The position numbers were made by a program, and so were the translations under genes. The notes below the pieces were generated by a model. The model did not search any database and was not told the DNA's origin. It worked only from the letters and a program-made list of their open reading frames with translations. A DNA stretch of 64,000 nt from Zingiber officinale (taxonomy: Eukaryota > Streptophyta > Magnoliopsida > Zingiberales > Zingiberaceae), in the NCBI RefSeq assembly GCF_018446385.1, contig NC_055998.1:72224744-72288743 (forward strand). Direction: 5' to 3'. This document shows, in pieces, positions 1 to 11,337 of this stretch; position 1 is the stretch's first letter; each line of letters opens with the position of its first letter.

Positions 1-656
1 CAAATTAGATTAATTGAGTAAGACTCGACTGATTTAGACTTGAGTTAGACTCAAGTGAGGCTAGACTTACGTTAGACTCAAGTGAGGCTTAATGATGATA
101 TTCATTGAATTTTGAATTCAATGATAAATGGAATTCAATTTGAATTTTAGATTCAAATTTTGAATGAGTTTCAAAATGGTCATTTAATGAAGAATATTAA
201 ATACTCATTAAGGCTCATTAATGAGGCTCATTAATGGTGTTAATGAGCATTAAGTATTTTCATTAGATGAAAATACTTAAGCCATTTTTTACTCTTATTT
301 TCATTATCGTCCATTATTCCTCCTTGCTTCTTCTTCTCTCCCTCTCCTCCTCCTTGGCCGAAACCCTCAAAGAGTGCTAGCACACTCTAAGGTTTCTTCT
401 CCACCTAATTGTTCGTGTGGATACACATAGAGGGGTGTTCACTTGACACCCTTGAGATCCGGCATCTTCTGGGACGAGCGAGATAAGCGAAGGGCTTCGC
501 ATCAAAGGTATAAACTCCTAAACATGTAAATCTTAAGTAGATCTAGGATTAGAAAACACGTACATGAAAATTTAATATTCGCACGGATCCGGTGGCATGG
601 GATTTCGGGGTTTTCGCAACGCAAAAAGCAGTTTTTGCGGCCCGAAATACCCAATA
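1..656 (+). repeat. 5' LTR (3' portion) of layer-4 copia
   Basis: These bases match 31871-32525, the end of the 3' LTR of the same element, almost base for base. The LTR ends in CCAATA here and CCAACA in the 3' copy, so the terminal CA has mutated to TA. The 5' part of the LTR lies before the window. Confidence 0.9.
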
Positions 657-657
657 G

Positions 658-669
658 TGGTATCAGAGC
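658..669 (+). promoter_or_regulatory. Primer-binding site (initiator tRNA-Met), layer-4 copia
   Basis: TGGTATCAGAGC lies one base after the LTR end. It is the standard plant sequence complementary to the 3' end of initiator tRNA-Met, used to prime minus-strand DNA. Confidence 0.9.
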
Positions 670-1183
670 CACGTGCGAAGCGTGTACGTATTTTAGTTTG
701 TATTTTTATGAAAAATATCAGATCTGTAAATTTCTGTAAATTTACATTTTTTATAGTTTTTATGAGTATTTGTCTTGGAGATGCGAAGCAACAAGTGCTT
801 GGTCACTTGTAGGCTTCGTATACCGAGAAAAAACTTCTGAAACGGTAAGGTTTCGCCCAAATGGTTTTGGGAGAGCGGCTTAAGGCGCTGTAAGATCATC
901 GTAGGACACTCGTGAAACTCATTTCACGAGTAGGGGTGCTACCCCTAACCCCACAAGGGTCGTTGTCCCGCGATCGCGCCCGAAAATCGCTAAACGAGAC
1001 CGCCGGGAAATTGTAACTCATAAAATTGTAAAAATAGTAGTAAAATTGCATAAATTTATATAAAATAAATAATTTAGAATTATGTATGTATTTTTGATAG
1101 TCATGGCTCAAAAACCCCAATTGGATTGTATACATGTGTTGTAATTCATAATATGGCCTGCGTGCCATTTTTGTGTGATTGTG
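670..1183 (+). other. Leader of layer-4 copia, left part
   Basis: Untranslated leader. It contains a GC-rich block (about 780-1010) with CCCTAACCCC and CCGCCGGGAAATT motifs that is also present, in duplicated form, in the second copia copy (62450-62860). No gene is seen here. The stretch continues on the far side of the solo LTR at 4470. Confidence 0.75.
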
Positions 1184-4100
1184 TATATTTTTGAAATGCT
1201 ATAGAAAAATTCTAGAGATTTTTAGAAATTTTTAGAATATTTTTACGTAATTTTTGGAGTTCGTTAAGCTGGGGTTCGAACCCAGCTCCTCGGCCCAAGC
1301 AGAAATCGGCCCAACCAGCTGAGCTACACGGTTTTGTTAATTATATATGGAGCGATATATATTTAAGTAGTAGTTAGGAACAGTAAAACAAATTGGAAAT
1401 AAAAGTGTGCGGCTGAGGAATCGAAGCCGTGACCTGGGATTTGGTTAAAGCCGGGCTGACCAAGTGTGCTAGCGATCATTTCTTATTTAAAATGGAGAAA
1501 TATTCTATTTAAGAAGTAGTTAATGAATAGGAAATAAATAGGAAGGAAAAATGGTTGCAGCCAAGTTTCGAACCCATGCGCTAGGCCTTAAGCAGAACAC
1601 AGCCAACCAACAGACCAGCCGAACTTTTCTTAATAAAACCCGAATCAAGTTGTATTTAAGCAATAGTTAGTTAACAGAATATTAAAGTTATAAGAAGAGA
1701 ACTTAGGTTTTCCCCGTGACAAAATCTTCTCCCCTTTCTCTCGGCGATGGCGTTTTCTCTCGGGCGAAAAACGCAGCGAGCTTTAGGGCATCTCCGGCGG
1801 CCGGCGAGCACCCTTATCCGTGAGTTCTTCATACCTTTGTGATCCTCTCGTCGAGGAGAGCAAGAAGATACCAAGAGATCATCGAGGAAGCATATATCCG
1901 AAGCCCTAGAAGCCTCCTTCTTCTCCGGTTGTAAGTCAAAGTATTCCAAGAAAAGGTGAGTTGCTACTCACCTGCAGTAGGATAGCTCTGAGGTTTTATT
2001 CCTTGTTTCTTTCCTTTTTCTGGATTCTATTCTCTTCTTGTTTGGCCAAAGTATGCAGTAGGATTGTTGTTCTTGAGGTTTGCTGCCGTGAATCTCAAGT
2101 TCAAATTTGTTTAGGTTTGGAAAAGGAACAAATTAATCAGATGAGCATGTAGTTTAGCATTTCAGCTTGTAGAGATGCTGGAATAGATTTCTTTGTTGTT
2201 AGTTTTAAGCATACAGTGTTTGATCCATTGGTTGTGTAGTATAGTTTTCAATTCCAGAATTTCTTTTGTTAAATCTGAGTATGAGGAATGGTATTTGTTT
2301 TGTTTTCCAGTAGCAAACCCCTTACTAGTTACAATGGTTTCCTTTTTTGTTGCTGGAGCATGCATGAAACCCTAGAAGTTTAGTTTCAGCAAGTGTTGGT
2401 TTTAGAACACCCCCAGAGATTCAGCTTAGATCTTTCTTTTGCTAATCATGGGGCAAGATCAGCCCTAACATTAAGTACTTTAGGTTCTTTAGCTTCAGTT
2501 TGAGTCCCTTGCTAATTACCATGACTTGTCAACTTTCACCTTTGTTTTGTGGTTCATTACAGTAGGTCTTTAGTTGATGATTAATTGCCATGATTTGTCA
2601 GAGTTCACCTTTGATTCGTAGTTCATATCAGTAGGAATTAGTTGATGTTAATTGCCATGTATTGATTCTTATTTCTATTTCTTAGCTATTGAATATGCAT
2701 GAGCAGACTTAATTCCTAGATTTATTTGCTATTAATTGGGCACGCACAGTTCTCATTGCTATTAGTTAAGCACCAGTAGCTTTTATTTGCAGATTTTATT
2801 TGCTGTTCCTTAGGTCTTGTTTTGCTGGAAACAATTCGTAATGTTAGGTTCCATTAAGTGCAGATTTTATTTGCTGCAGAATTTATTTTTCTTCCATACT
2901 ATCCAATGAGTATGAGTAGTTTTATTTATGAGCATGCACAATTTGGAACGCTAGTATGTTTGGATAGATCTTTTGTGCATATACATGGGCAAGAACAGCC
3001 ACCAATTCATAGTGGTTTAGATCCTTTTGTGTTGATTTAGTAAGCATGATATTCTGTTAATTCCATGCAGCAATGATTCCTTTATTTTCTAAGATTCCTT
3101 TGTTATTAGAATAACATGAGCAGATTTTCTAGATTCTATTGCATGCCTAGTAGTTGAATTTGTTTTACTTTCACAGCATGCTTAAGTTGTTCTAGTTCCC
3201 TATTTGCTATTGGAATAACATGAGCAGTTCCATTTTTATAGCATGCAGATTTTTATAAGTAAAGTATGCAGATTTTTAATAAGCAGATTTTCATAAGTAC
3301 TGCATGCAGATTTTAGATAAGCTTAGTATGCAGATTTTGATAAACTTAATATGCAGATTTATGTTAAGCTTTGTATACAGATTTTCAGTACGTAGAGTGT
3401 GTTCTAGTGCATCCCAAGTGCTTGATAAAATGCTTAGCTCAATATAATGCTACAGTAGACATTTTAATAGCTCAGTAAATGCAGTAGAAGCATTTAAAAT
3501 AACTTATTTAGTCTTGCTTCAGCTTATATGGGACTACGGTCCAATGGGTGGGCTCCCACAGTCGCCTCTAGGTTCAGATAACCTAGTTCTAGGTTCAGAT
3601 AACCTAGTTAAAGCAAGGTAAGAAAATTAGCTATGAAATCAGTATTTTATTTTCAGCAGTGGCACTGTCTGGATTAGATATCCATTGGGTTGGGCTCCCA
3701 CAAATCGTCCCTAGGTTTAGATAACCTAGTAAACCCTACTAGACTCAGAACGGCAAGTACAGTTGCCGGGCCCATCAGCAGCATGATTATTATTTTAATC
3801 TATTATGTAAATAGTTTTCAAAACTTCACAAATTAGTTATGTGAATACAAAACTCGGTTTAGCATTAATTAGTTTAGCTTAGGTATCAATTCAGTTTCTT
3901 GATACACATGATAGTTCTATGATTAGTTTTACATGTTAGCTTTTCAGTTAGTTCCTTTATGAGCATGGTTAGCTATACATGTTTGGTATTTCAGTTAGCA
4001 TGATTCCTTGCTATGAGCATGATTAGCTATACATGTTTAGTATTTCAGTTAGTTGATTTTTTTTTACTAAGCTTTTAGCTTATAGATATTATTTTCCTCC

Positions 4101-4469
4101 TACTGCAGATAAAGGAAAAAGGTGTGTGATGCCGGGACTATGGAGAGATCAGAATTAGCTGGCAAAATTGTCAAGACTTTTCCTTTAGTTCTCTTTTAAT
4201 GTTATATTGAAATTGAGTTTATTTCCACATTTGTAGTTTGATACCTCCTATTGTTGGAGTGATATGGTTGTTTGCCATTGCTAGTGTAGTTTCATATTTT
4301 TATTGTGCTATTATCTGCGTGGTTGTGTCACCGGTACAGGGGAGACTCTGCCGAAATTTTTCGGTAGGGTTTTCCTAAAGATTTTTATCATACCGGTTAA
4401 GTAGAGTTAGTAGTCAAGTAGCGTCCACCTTTAGAGAATAGTAGTAGTGTAGAAAGGTGGGTCGTTACA
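1184..4469 (-). mobile_element. Solo LTR, Tekay/Del-like chromovirus, inserted in the copia leader
   Basis: The second copia copy (62900-63110) lacks this segment, so it is an insertion of about 3.3 kb. Read on the minus strand it begins TGTAACGACCC (right end at 4469), the usual start of Tekay/Del chromovirus LTRs, and it ends in CA near 1184. It contains no primer-binding site, polypurine tract or coding domain, so it is a solo LTR. The left boundary is uncertain by about 20 bp and no clean target duplication could be found. The ORFs inside are short and not convincing. A run of tRNA-like segments lies at its minus-strand 3' end. Confidence 0.7.
1253..1625 (-). repeat. Three tandem tRNA-like segments inside the solo LTR
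   Basis: On the minus strand three segments of about 70-80 nt follow each other: near 1622-1552, 1476-1407 and 1335-1255. The last has an A box (TAGCTCAGCTGG), a B box (GGTTCGAACCC) and a perfect 5-bp T stem (CTGGG/CCCAG) around loop TTCGAAC. The other two keep weaker A/B-box matches (for example GGGTTCGAA). The acceptor stem of the best unit does not pair, so these are tRNA-derived relics and not working tRNA genes. Confidence 0.6.
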
Positions 4470-5413
4470 TACATTCCTTCGAGGTATATTTGATCGTAAA
4501 ATAATTTAGACTCGAATGCAACTCGAGTTTCATCTTTGTAATGTACAAAATGAAGCTGTGGAAGGTCCACTCGAGGAGGAGTTACGAGGAGGGTGCGAGC
4601 AACACGTGGCGGTCAAAGGAAGGAGCTTGGAGAAGCTGTTGACGATCATAGTAGGGCTATGACGAATCACAATTTAATTAATTGCTTGTGTGTGTGTATG
4701 TGATGCATGCTAGAGTAGAGTAATTAATTAGTGCCACCACGATTAGATTAGATCTAAATCGCATATATGATGCACCACGATTAGATTAGATCTAAATCGC
4801 ATATATGATACATATCAACGATTAGATTAGATCTTAATCGCGTCAACTCAAAATGACTACCATGCCGTGATACCCATCACTACCTCGATCACATGTTGTT
4901 GTTGAATCTGCCAAAGCAGAGCAACGCATATTATCTTGGTAGGGTGCAGAGGGACAATCTTGGTCCCGCCTATCAACACATGGGTGAGTACAAACTCAAT
5001 TAGATTGAGTAAAACTAGTTAAACTCAATTGGATCGGGTTTAACTATAGGCATTGTCAAAATCACATTTATATTAACTCTTGGATGATTTACCAAAGTTA
5101 ACTCAAGTTTTAATATACATGCGGATCTTGATCCTATAAACAAGAGTTGCATGGAGATATAATTGGTAATTAGTTATCTACTGATCATACTAAGTCTTGG
5201 GCGATTTAGCCAAAGCTAACTCATGGTGTAGTAAGATGTGGATCTTATCCTGCACAAATTAGCTAGAATCTAGTAAGTATGGTTTGACCACGTCCTTGAC
5301 TTGATTCTACAAAATTCTATAATTCAGTGGGAGCATCGTTTAATTAAAGGCCTAATTAAATGATTAGTGGAATATGATATTTATTTTTCTATATTTTTCT
5401 GTTGTAGATTGCC
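4470..5413 (+). other. Leader of layer-4 copia, right part
   Basis: Untranslated leader that aligns with 63075-64000 of the second copia copy. It holds a short direct repeat (ACGATTAGATTAGATCT, three times at about 4739-4835) and two copies of a TGGRYGATTTRCCAAAG-like block (about 5082-5240). No gene is seen. Confidence 0.75.
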
Positions 5414-6283
5414 ATGTCGTCAAACACGAACTCCTTCTCCCTGCGTTCTGTCCTTGATAAGGACAAGGTCAATGGAGCTAATTTCCTGGACTGGTACAAG
5501 AACCTGAGAATTGTTCTCACTCAGGAAAGGAAACTGTACGTCCTGGAGATGCTCATTCCCGAGGTACCTCCTGCCACTGCCACGCGAGCAGACAAAGATG
5601 CTTACAAGAAGCATCAAGATGACGCATTAGATGTGTCCTATCTCATGCTCGCAACCATGAACTCTGAGCTTCAGAAGTAACACGAGTTGATGGGTGCTTA
5701 TAATATGATTGAACATCTTCGTCAACTATATCAAGGACAAGCTAGGCACGAGAGATTCGAGATCTCTAAGGCACTGTTTCAGTGCAAGATGCAAGACGGG
5801 ACTCCCGTAGGTCCATATGTACTCAAGATGATTGGGTACATAGAAAACCTACAGAGGTTGGGATTTCAACTTGGCCAAGAGCTGACCACTGACTTGATCT
5901 TGCAATCCTTGCCAAATAGTTACAATCAATTTGTTCTAAATTACAACATGAACGAAATTGATAAACCCCTGCCCGAGCTGCTAAGCATGTTAAGAACTAC
6001 TGAGCTAAACCTTAAGAAGGTAAAGCCCAACACCATTTTGATGGTGCAAAAGGGCAAAGGCAAGGGAAAGCCTAAAGGCAAAGGAAAGTCCCAAGCCAAG
6101 GGCAAAGGCAAGGCACTGAAACCTAAAGGAGGGGTTGTCAAGGATGCTACCTGCTTCCACTGCGGTCAGACAGAGCACTGGAAGAGGAACTGCAAAGTCT
6201 ACCTGGAAGATCTTAAGAAGAAGAGAAGTGAGACTTCCACTTCAGGTATATATGTTATAGAAGTTAATCTATCTATTTTTTCA
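5414..6283 (+). pseudogene. gag: copia gag (nucleocapsid), layer 4, broken
   Basis: Gag packages element RNA in virus-like particles. The start ATG at 5414 follows the leader. The N-terminal part reads FLDWYKNLRIVL, typical of copia gag. A stop at 5678 (TAA where related sequences would have CAA) splits it; the frame resumes directly. A basic GKGKGKPKGK-rich tract precedes one CCHC zinc knuckle, CFHCGQTEHWKRNC (6152-6193), which binds nucleic acid. The gene is therefore complete in layout but interrupted by a nonsense mutation. Confidence 0.85.
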
Positions 6284-6680
6284 TCATGGGTATTAGATAC
6301 CGGATGTGCTTCTCACATTTGTACTAATGTGCAGACGCTGAGAAATGGCAAAGCATTGACGAAGGACGAGGTGGACCTATGTATAGGCAATGGAGCATGG
6401 GTTGCTGCTGTTGCTGTAGGGACTTCTTCATGGGTGCTTATTAGATGATTGTTGTTATGTGCCTGCTCTTACTAAGAACATTATATCAGTTTCTTGTTTG
6501 GACAAGAAAGGTTTTTCATTTATAATAAAGAACAAATGTTGTTCAGTTTATTTAAATGATATGTTCTATTGTATTGCACCGCTGATGAATGGACTCTATA
6601 TTCTAGACTTAGAGAACCCTATCTATAACATAAGTACCAAGAGTTTCAAGTCAAATGACATGAACCAAACCTATATCTGA
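6284..6680 (+). pseudogene. copia protease and linker, layer 4, broken
   Basis: The aspartic protease active site is visible as WVLDTGCASHIC (6287-6322), with the catalytic Asp in the D-T-G triad. Downstream the reading frame is lost near 6440 (a small deletion relative to the family) and resumes around 6459 with PALTKNIISVSCLD, the usual segment after the protease. It ends at a stop at 6678-6680. The enzyme would have cut the Gag-Pol polyprotein; this copy cannot be made as one chain. Confidence 0.8.
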
Positions 6681-7731
6681 CACTGTCGCTTAGGTCATAT
6701 AAATGACAAACGCTTATCCTAGCTCCATAAAGATGGTTTGCTGCACTCATTTGATTTTGAATCATATGAGATATGTGAGTCATGCCTATTAGGCAAGATG
6801 ACTAAGACTCCTTTTAGTGGACACAGCGACTAACTTGTTAGGACTCATACATAGTGATGTATGTGGCCCTTTCAATGTCACTGCCAGGGGTGATTATAGG
6901 TACTTCATTACATTTACTGATGACTTCAGTAGATATGGTTATGTGTATTTGATGACACATAAGTCAGAATCCTTTGAAAATTTCAAAGCATTCAAGAATG
7001 AAGTACAAACTCAGCTTGGCAAGAGTATTAAGATACCTCGATCAGATCGAGGTGGAGAATACCTTAGCTATGAGTTTCGTGACTATCTAGCTGAGTGTGG
7101 GATTCTATCTCAACTCACTCCTCTTGGAAAACCATAGTGGAATGGTGTATCCGAAAGGAGGAATCGTACCCTATTAGATATGGTGCGATCTATGATGAGT
7201 CACACAGATCTTCCTACATCTCTTTGGAGCTATGCTCTGGACACTGCAGCCTTTATACTCAACCGTGTTCCATCCAAGGCTGTGATAAAGACACCATATA
7301 AGATATGGACTAGGAGAGATGCCCATGTGTCTTTTATGAGGATTTGGGGTTGTGAGCCTTACGTTCGATGTTAAGTCTCGGACAAACTGGGACCCAAATC
7401 CGATAAGTGCTATTTTATTGGATATCCCAAGGAAACTAAGGGATATTACTTCTACATTCCCAGTCAACACAAAGTAGTTGTGGCAAAGACTGGGGTATTT
7501 CTAGAAAGGGACTTTGTTTCTAAAAAAACTAGTGGGAGTACGTTCGATCTTGAAGAAGTTCAAGATGTGAACCATAGCACTGAAGCCTCGATGGAAGTTG
7601 AACTAGAACTACAAAGTGTTGTGGATGATGTTGTTCCACAAGGAGTTGAGGAACAACAACTAGTTCAAGTAGACCTACCTCTTCGCAGATCTGATAGGGT
7701 ACGTCGTTAGCCTGAAAGATATTTATTTCTC
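6681..7731 (+). pseudogene. copia integrase, layer 4, broken
   Basis: The segment starts with the H-H-C-C zinc-binding region (HCRLGHIND, then CESCLLGKM). The catalytic core follows: SDVCGP, then ITFTDDFSRYGYVYL and SDRGGEY, which give the D,D part of the D,D-35-E triad; the Glu lies in WNGVSERRNRTLLDM. The C-terminal part reads LPTSLWSYALDTAAFILNR. In-frame stops occur at about 6720, 7135 (CAG to TAG type) and 7372. Integrase would insert the cDNA; this copy is dead. Confidence 0.85.
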
Positions 7732-8640
7732 TTGTCTGACCATGATGACATTGTGCTAATTGAGGATGAGCCTACCTCCTATCATGAAGTTGTGATGAGA
7801 CCAGATTCTGAGCCATGGCTAGAAGCCATGAGATCCAAAATGGAATCCATGTACACTAACCAAGTATGGACTTTGGTTGATCCACCTGAAGGCGTTAAAC
7901 CCATTGGGTGTAAGTGGGTCTTTAAGAGAAAGACTGACATGGATGGACTTATATATAAGGGTCATCTGGTAGCAAAAGGTTTCAAGCAAATTCATGGTAT
8001 TGACTATGATGAAACATTTTCTTCAGTAGCGATGTTTAAATCCATTCGGATCATGCTTGCTATTGCAGTATACCACGATTATGAGATCTGGCAGATGGAT
8101 GTCAAAACCACATTTCTGAATGGAAACCTGCTCGAGGATGTGTACATGATACAACCTGAGGATTTTGTAGATCCACAGCATACTGGCAGAGTATGCAAGC
8201 TGCATAAGTCTATTTATGGACTAAAGCAAGCTTCTCGGAGCAGGAATCTTCGATTCGATGATGCAATCAAACAGTTTGGTTTCATCAAGAATGAAGATGA
8301 ACCTTATGTCTACAAGAAGGTTGTTGGGAGCATAGTTGTCTTCCTTGTATTGTATGTGGATGACATACTACTCATTGGGAACGACATCCCTTTGCTGCAG
8401 TCTGTAAAGACTTGGCTAGGGAATTGTTTCTCAATAAAAGACTTAGGTGAAGCAGCCCGTATTCTAGGCATACAGATCTATAGAGATAGATCTAAGAGAT
8501 TGCTTGGCCTAAGTTAGAGTACATATATTGACAAGGTACTACTACGGTTTGCCATGTAGAACTCCAAGAAGGGATTTCTACCGATGTCACATGGTGTGAG
8601 TCTTTCGAAGACTCAAAGTCCCTCTTCTAGAGAGGAGAGA
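7732..8640 (+). pseudogene. copia reverse transcriptase, layer 4, broken
   Basis: The copia RT is recognised by WVFKRKTDMDG, then YDETFSSVAMFKSIRIMLAIA, WQMDVKTTFLNGNL and the catalytic box YVDD (8353-8364) followed by ILLIGND. The familiar VKTAFLNG box has a single change (TTFLNG). A stop at about 8515 ends the longest frame, and the frame resumes with STYIDKVL. Confidence 0.88.
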
Positions 8641-9342
8641 AATCGCATGGATCAGATCCTTTATGCTTCAGCCATATAATCTATCTTGTACGTCATGCTA
8701 TGTACTCATCCTAATGTCTCGTATGCTTTGAGCATGATGAGCAGATATCAGTCAGATCTAGGTGAAAGTCACTGGATAGCGGTCAAGAATATTCTTAAGT
8801 ACTTGAGAAGGACTAAAGAATATTTCTTGATATATAGAGGCGATGACGAGCTAGCTGTAAAGGATTACAGTGATGCTAGCTTCCAAACTGACCAGGATAA
8901 TTATCAATCGTAGTCTGGGTTCGTGTTTTGCATAAATGGTGGTGTTGTGAGCTGGAAGAGTTCGAAGCAGGACACAATCGCTGATTCTACAACAGAGGCC
9001 GAGTATATTGCTGCATCAAAAGCAGCAAAAGAGGTAGTTTGGATCCGCAAGTTCATTACTGAGCTTGGGGTGGTTCCTAGCATAGCCGATCCGATAGAGC
9101 TCTATTGTGACAACAATGGAGCAATTGCACAGGCTAAGGAACCTAGCTCATACCAGCGGACCAAACACATACTACGGCGCTTCCATTTCATTCGAGAGAT
9201 CATCGATAGAGGAGATGTGAAGATTTGCAGAGTACCCACAAAGGCTAACATAGCTAATCCCTTTACCAAGGCTTTGACACAGAGAAAGCATGATGGTCAC
9301 ACTAGGTCATTTGGGCTTGGAGCCTACACTGATTGGCACTAG
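8641..9342 (+). pseudogene. copia RNase H, layer 4, broken
   Basis: The segment carries ILYVMLCTHPNVSYALSMMSRY, then YSDASFQTDQDN, SWKSSKQDTIADSTTEAEY and LYCDNNGAIAQAKEP. These hold the RNase H acidic residues. Stops fall at about 8678 and 8911. The last frame ends at 9340-9342, 14 bp before the 3' LTR, as expected for the end of copia pol. Confidence 0.87.
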
Positions 9343-9356
9343 TGCTAGTGGGAGAT
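9342..9356 (+). promoter_or_regulatory. Polypurine tract, layer-4 copia
   Basis: GTGGGAGAT directly precedes the LTR start TGTTAGTTAGAGCC at 9357. It primes plus-strand DNA synthesis. Confidence 0.65.
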
Positions 9357-10188
9357 TGTTAGTTAGAGCCCTAGAGCCAATCATGTGATGATTGTTGTAT
9401 GGACTCATTGTATCATATTCTTATATATAAATAAAGACATTTATTTATGGTTATTATACTTACTTGTATTGGTGCCAAATAACTAAGTATAATAGCGTCC
9501 TTGAGTAGAAGGTTCTTATTTATATCAATCGATTGGTTGAATTGATAGTGAGATGATATAGAGAACACTACTCTTAATCATTCCTAGTTAAGTATTAACA
9601 TTCAGGGACAATGTTAATGCGACGAGACTAGCATGTAGGTCAACTCGATGACTTGATTTCACAAGTCAAGGATATGGAGATATCAAGTTGACACATAGGT
9701 ATGCATTGGAGAATGTATACTGAATGACTCGCCATGAGAAAGTATCATGGATCGTTATATGAGTGTCATATACTTTCTCATGTGCCTATTAGTATGACTA
9801 TTAGTCCTTGGACCTGAAGTCACCATGGTTCCCTACATAAGGAGTTACATACTTTGGCTTCGACAAACGTCACCCGTAACTGGGTGGACTATAAATGCGA
9901 TTACTGGGTATGTAACAAATTATGCAGAGGGATGTGAGTGATGTAGATGGGATCTATCCCTCCTATATAACAGGAGTGACATCGTTATTCTTGATAGATG
10001 AGACCACTAAGTGCATGGTCATGCCCAAATGAGTCAATATGATATATTGAGCTCATTTGATTCGAGTAAGTCTACTTGAAGTTCAAGATTTAGATTGATT
10101 AGAGGATGACACGGTCTATGCCTTACATTGATCAATCTAGATATCAAGGATAGAAGGACACTTGTCATATATTGTGAAGAGTCACAAT
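9357..10188 (+). repeat. 3' LTR of layer-4 copia, left part
   Basis: It begins TGTTAGTTAGAGCC, with a CAATCAT/ATGATTG inverted pair close to the end, and matches the LTRs at 58814 and 60542. It is cut at 10188 by the layer-5 element, with target duplication ACAAT at 10184-10188, and continues at 31637. Confidence 0.92.
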
Positions 10189-10431
10189 TGTTGGTGCAAC
10201 CTTAGGTCAAGGTTGATCTGGTTGACCTGACTCGAGTTGACCTGACTCGAGTTGTATTTTGATGTTTGACTTAGGAAGATTGTTGGTGCAACCTTAGGTC
10301 AAGGTTGACCTAGTTGAGTTGTATTTTGATGTTTGACACTCGTGGAAGAGTTGTATTCTTGATATGGGACAAATGTTTGGGAGATTATTGGTGCAACGTA
10401 GGTCAAGGTTGACCTGGTTGACCTGATTCGG

Positions 10432-11075
10432 GAAAGAGTCCAAGTATGGAGACTTGGCACGGAGAAGTCCTAACTAGGATGTTAGGCAGGTGGAAAGTCC
10501 TGGTGAGTGAAGCCAGGCAGTGGGAAAGTCCTAACTGGGATGTTAGGTAGTTGGAAAGTTCTGGTGAGTGAAGCGGTGAAAGTCCTAATCGGGATGTTAG
10601 GCGGTGGAAAGTCGTGAGTGAAGCGGTGGGAAAGTCCTAACGGGATGTTAGGCGGTGTGGAAAGTCCCGTGAGTGAAGCCAGGCGGTGGGAAAGTCCTAA
10701 CCGATATTAGGCGTTGGAAAGTCCCAGTGAGTGAAGCGGTGAGAAAGTCCTAACTGGGATGTTAGACAGTGTGGAAGTCCTGGTGAGTGAAGCCAGGCAG
10801 TGGGAAAGTCCTAACTGGGATGTTAGGCAGTTGGAAAGTCCTGGTGAGTGAAGCCAGGCAGTGAGAAAGTCCTAACTAGGATGTTAGGCAGTGTGGAAAT
10901 CCTTGTGAGTGAAGCCAGGTGGAAGTCCTGGTGAGTGAAGCCAGGCAAGGGAAATCCAGATGTGTCAAGGTTGACCAGACATCTGGTGAAAAGTCCAAGC
11001 AGGGAGCTTGGCACGGGAAAAGTCCAAGTATGGAGACTTGGCACGGAGAAGACCAAGTTGGAGACTTGGCACGGG
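10432..11075 (+). repeat. Tandem hairpin array in layer-5 5' LTR
   Basis: Units of about 25-30 bp follow the form AGTCC...GGCA with complementary ends: CCTAAC/GTTAGG around TGGGAT, CCTGG/CCAGG around TGAGTGAAG, CCAAGT/ACTTGG around ATGGAG, and CCAGATGT/ACATCTGG. Pairs of units make a repeat of about 60 bp. Several units have small losses at CTG or CAG. The 3' LTR has the matching array at 29995-30640. Confidence 0.85.
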
Positions 11076-11085
11076 AAGTCGGAGA

Positions 11086-11293
11086 GAGCTCAGTAGCTCG
11101 GGAGCTCGGTAGCTCGGGAGCTCGGTAGCTCGGTAGTTCGGTAGCTCGGTAGCTCGGTAGCTCGGTAGCTCGGGAGCTCGGGAGCTCGTAGCTCGGTAGC
11201 TCGGTCTCCGGATGAAGTCGTAGAGAGCTCGGTAGCTCGGTAGCTCGGGAGCTCGGTAGCTCGGTAGCTCGGTAGCTCGGTAGCTCGGTAGTC
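11086..11293 (+). repeat. GGTAGCTC short tandem array, 5' LTR of layer 5
   Basis: An 8-bp unit GGTAGCTC (with GGGAGCTC variants) repeats for about 200 bp. The matching array in the 3' LTR (30647-30822) is shorter, so copy number changed after insertion or in assembly. Confidence 0.85.
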
Positions 11294-11337
11294 GGTCTCA
11301 GGACCAGGTAGGATTTAGGGCTGGGAGCTCTAAACCT

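Noticed and set aside
1255-1335. A possible functional tRNA gene
   Set aside because: A and B boxes and the T arm are present, but the acceptor stem does not pair and the segment is one of three degenerate copies in an LTR.
1671-1949. A 92-residue minus-strand frame with an Arg-rich sequence
   Set aside because: It lies inside the solo LTR, has no domain and no support from the neighbouring sequence.
10432-11075. Regular short repeats considered as a CRISPR array
   Set aside because: The genome is eukaryotic, there are no unique spacers or cas genes, and the repeats lie within LTRs of a retrotransposon.
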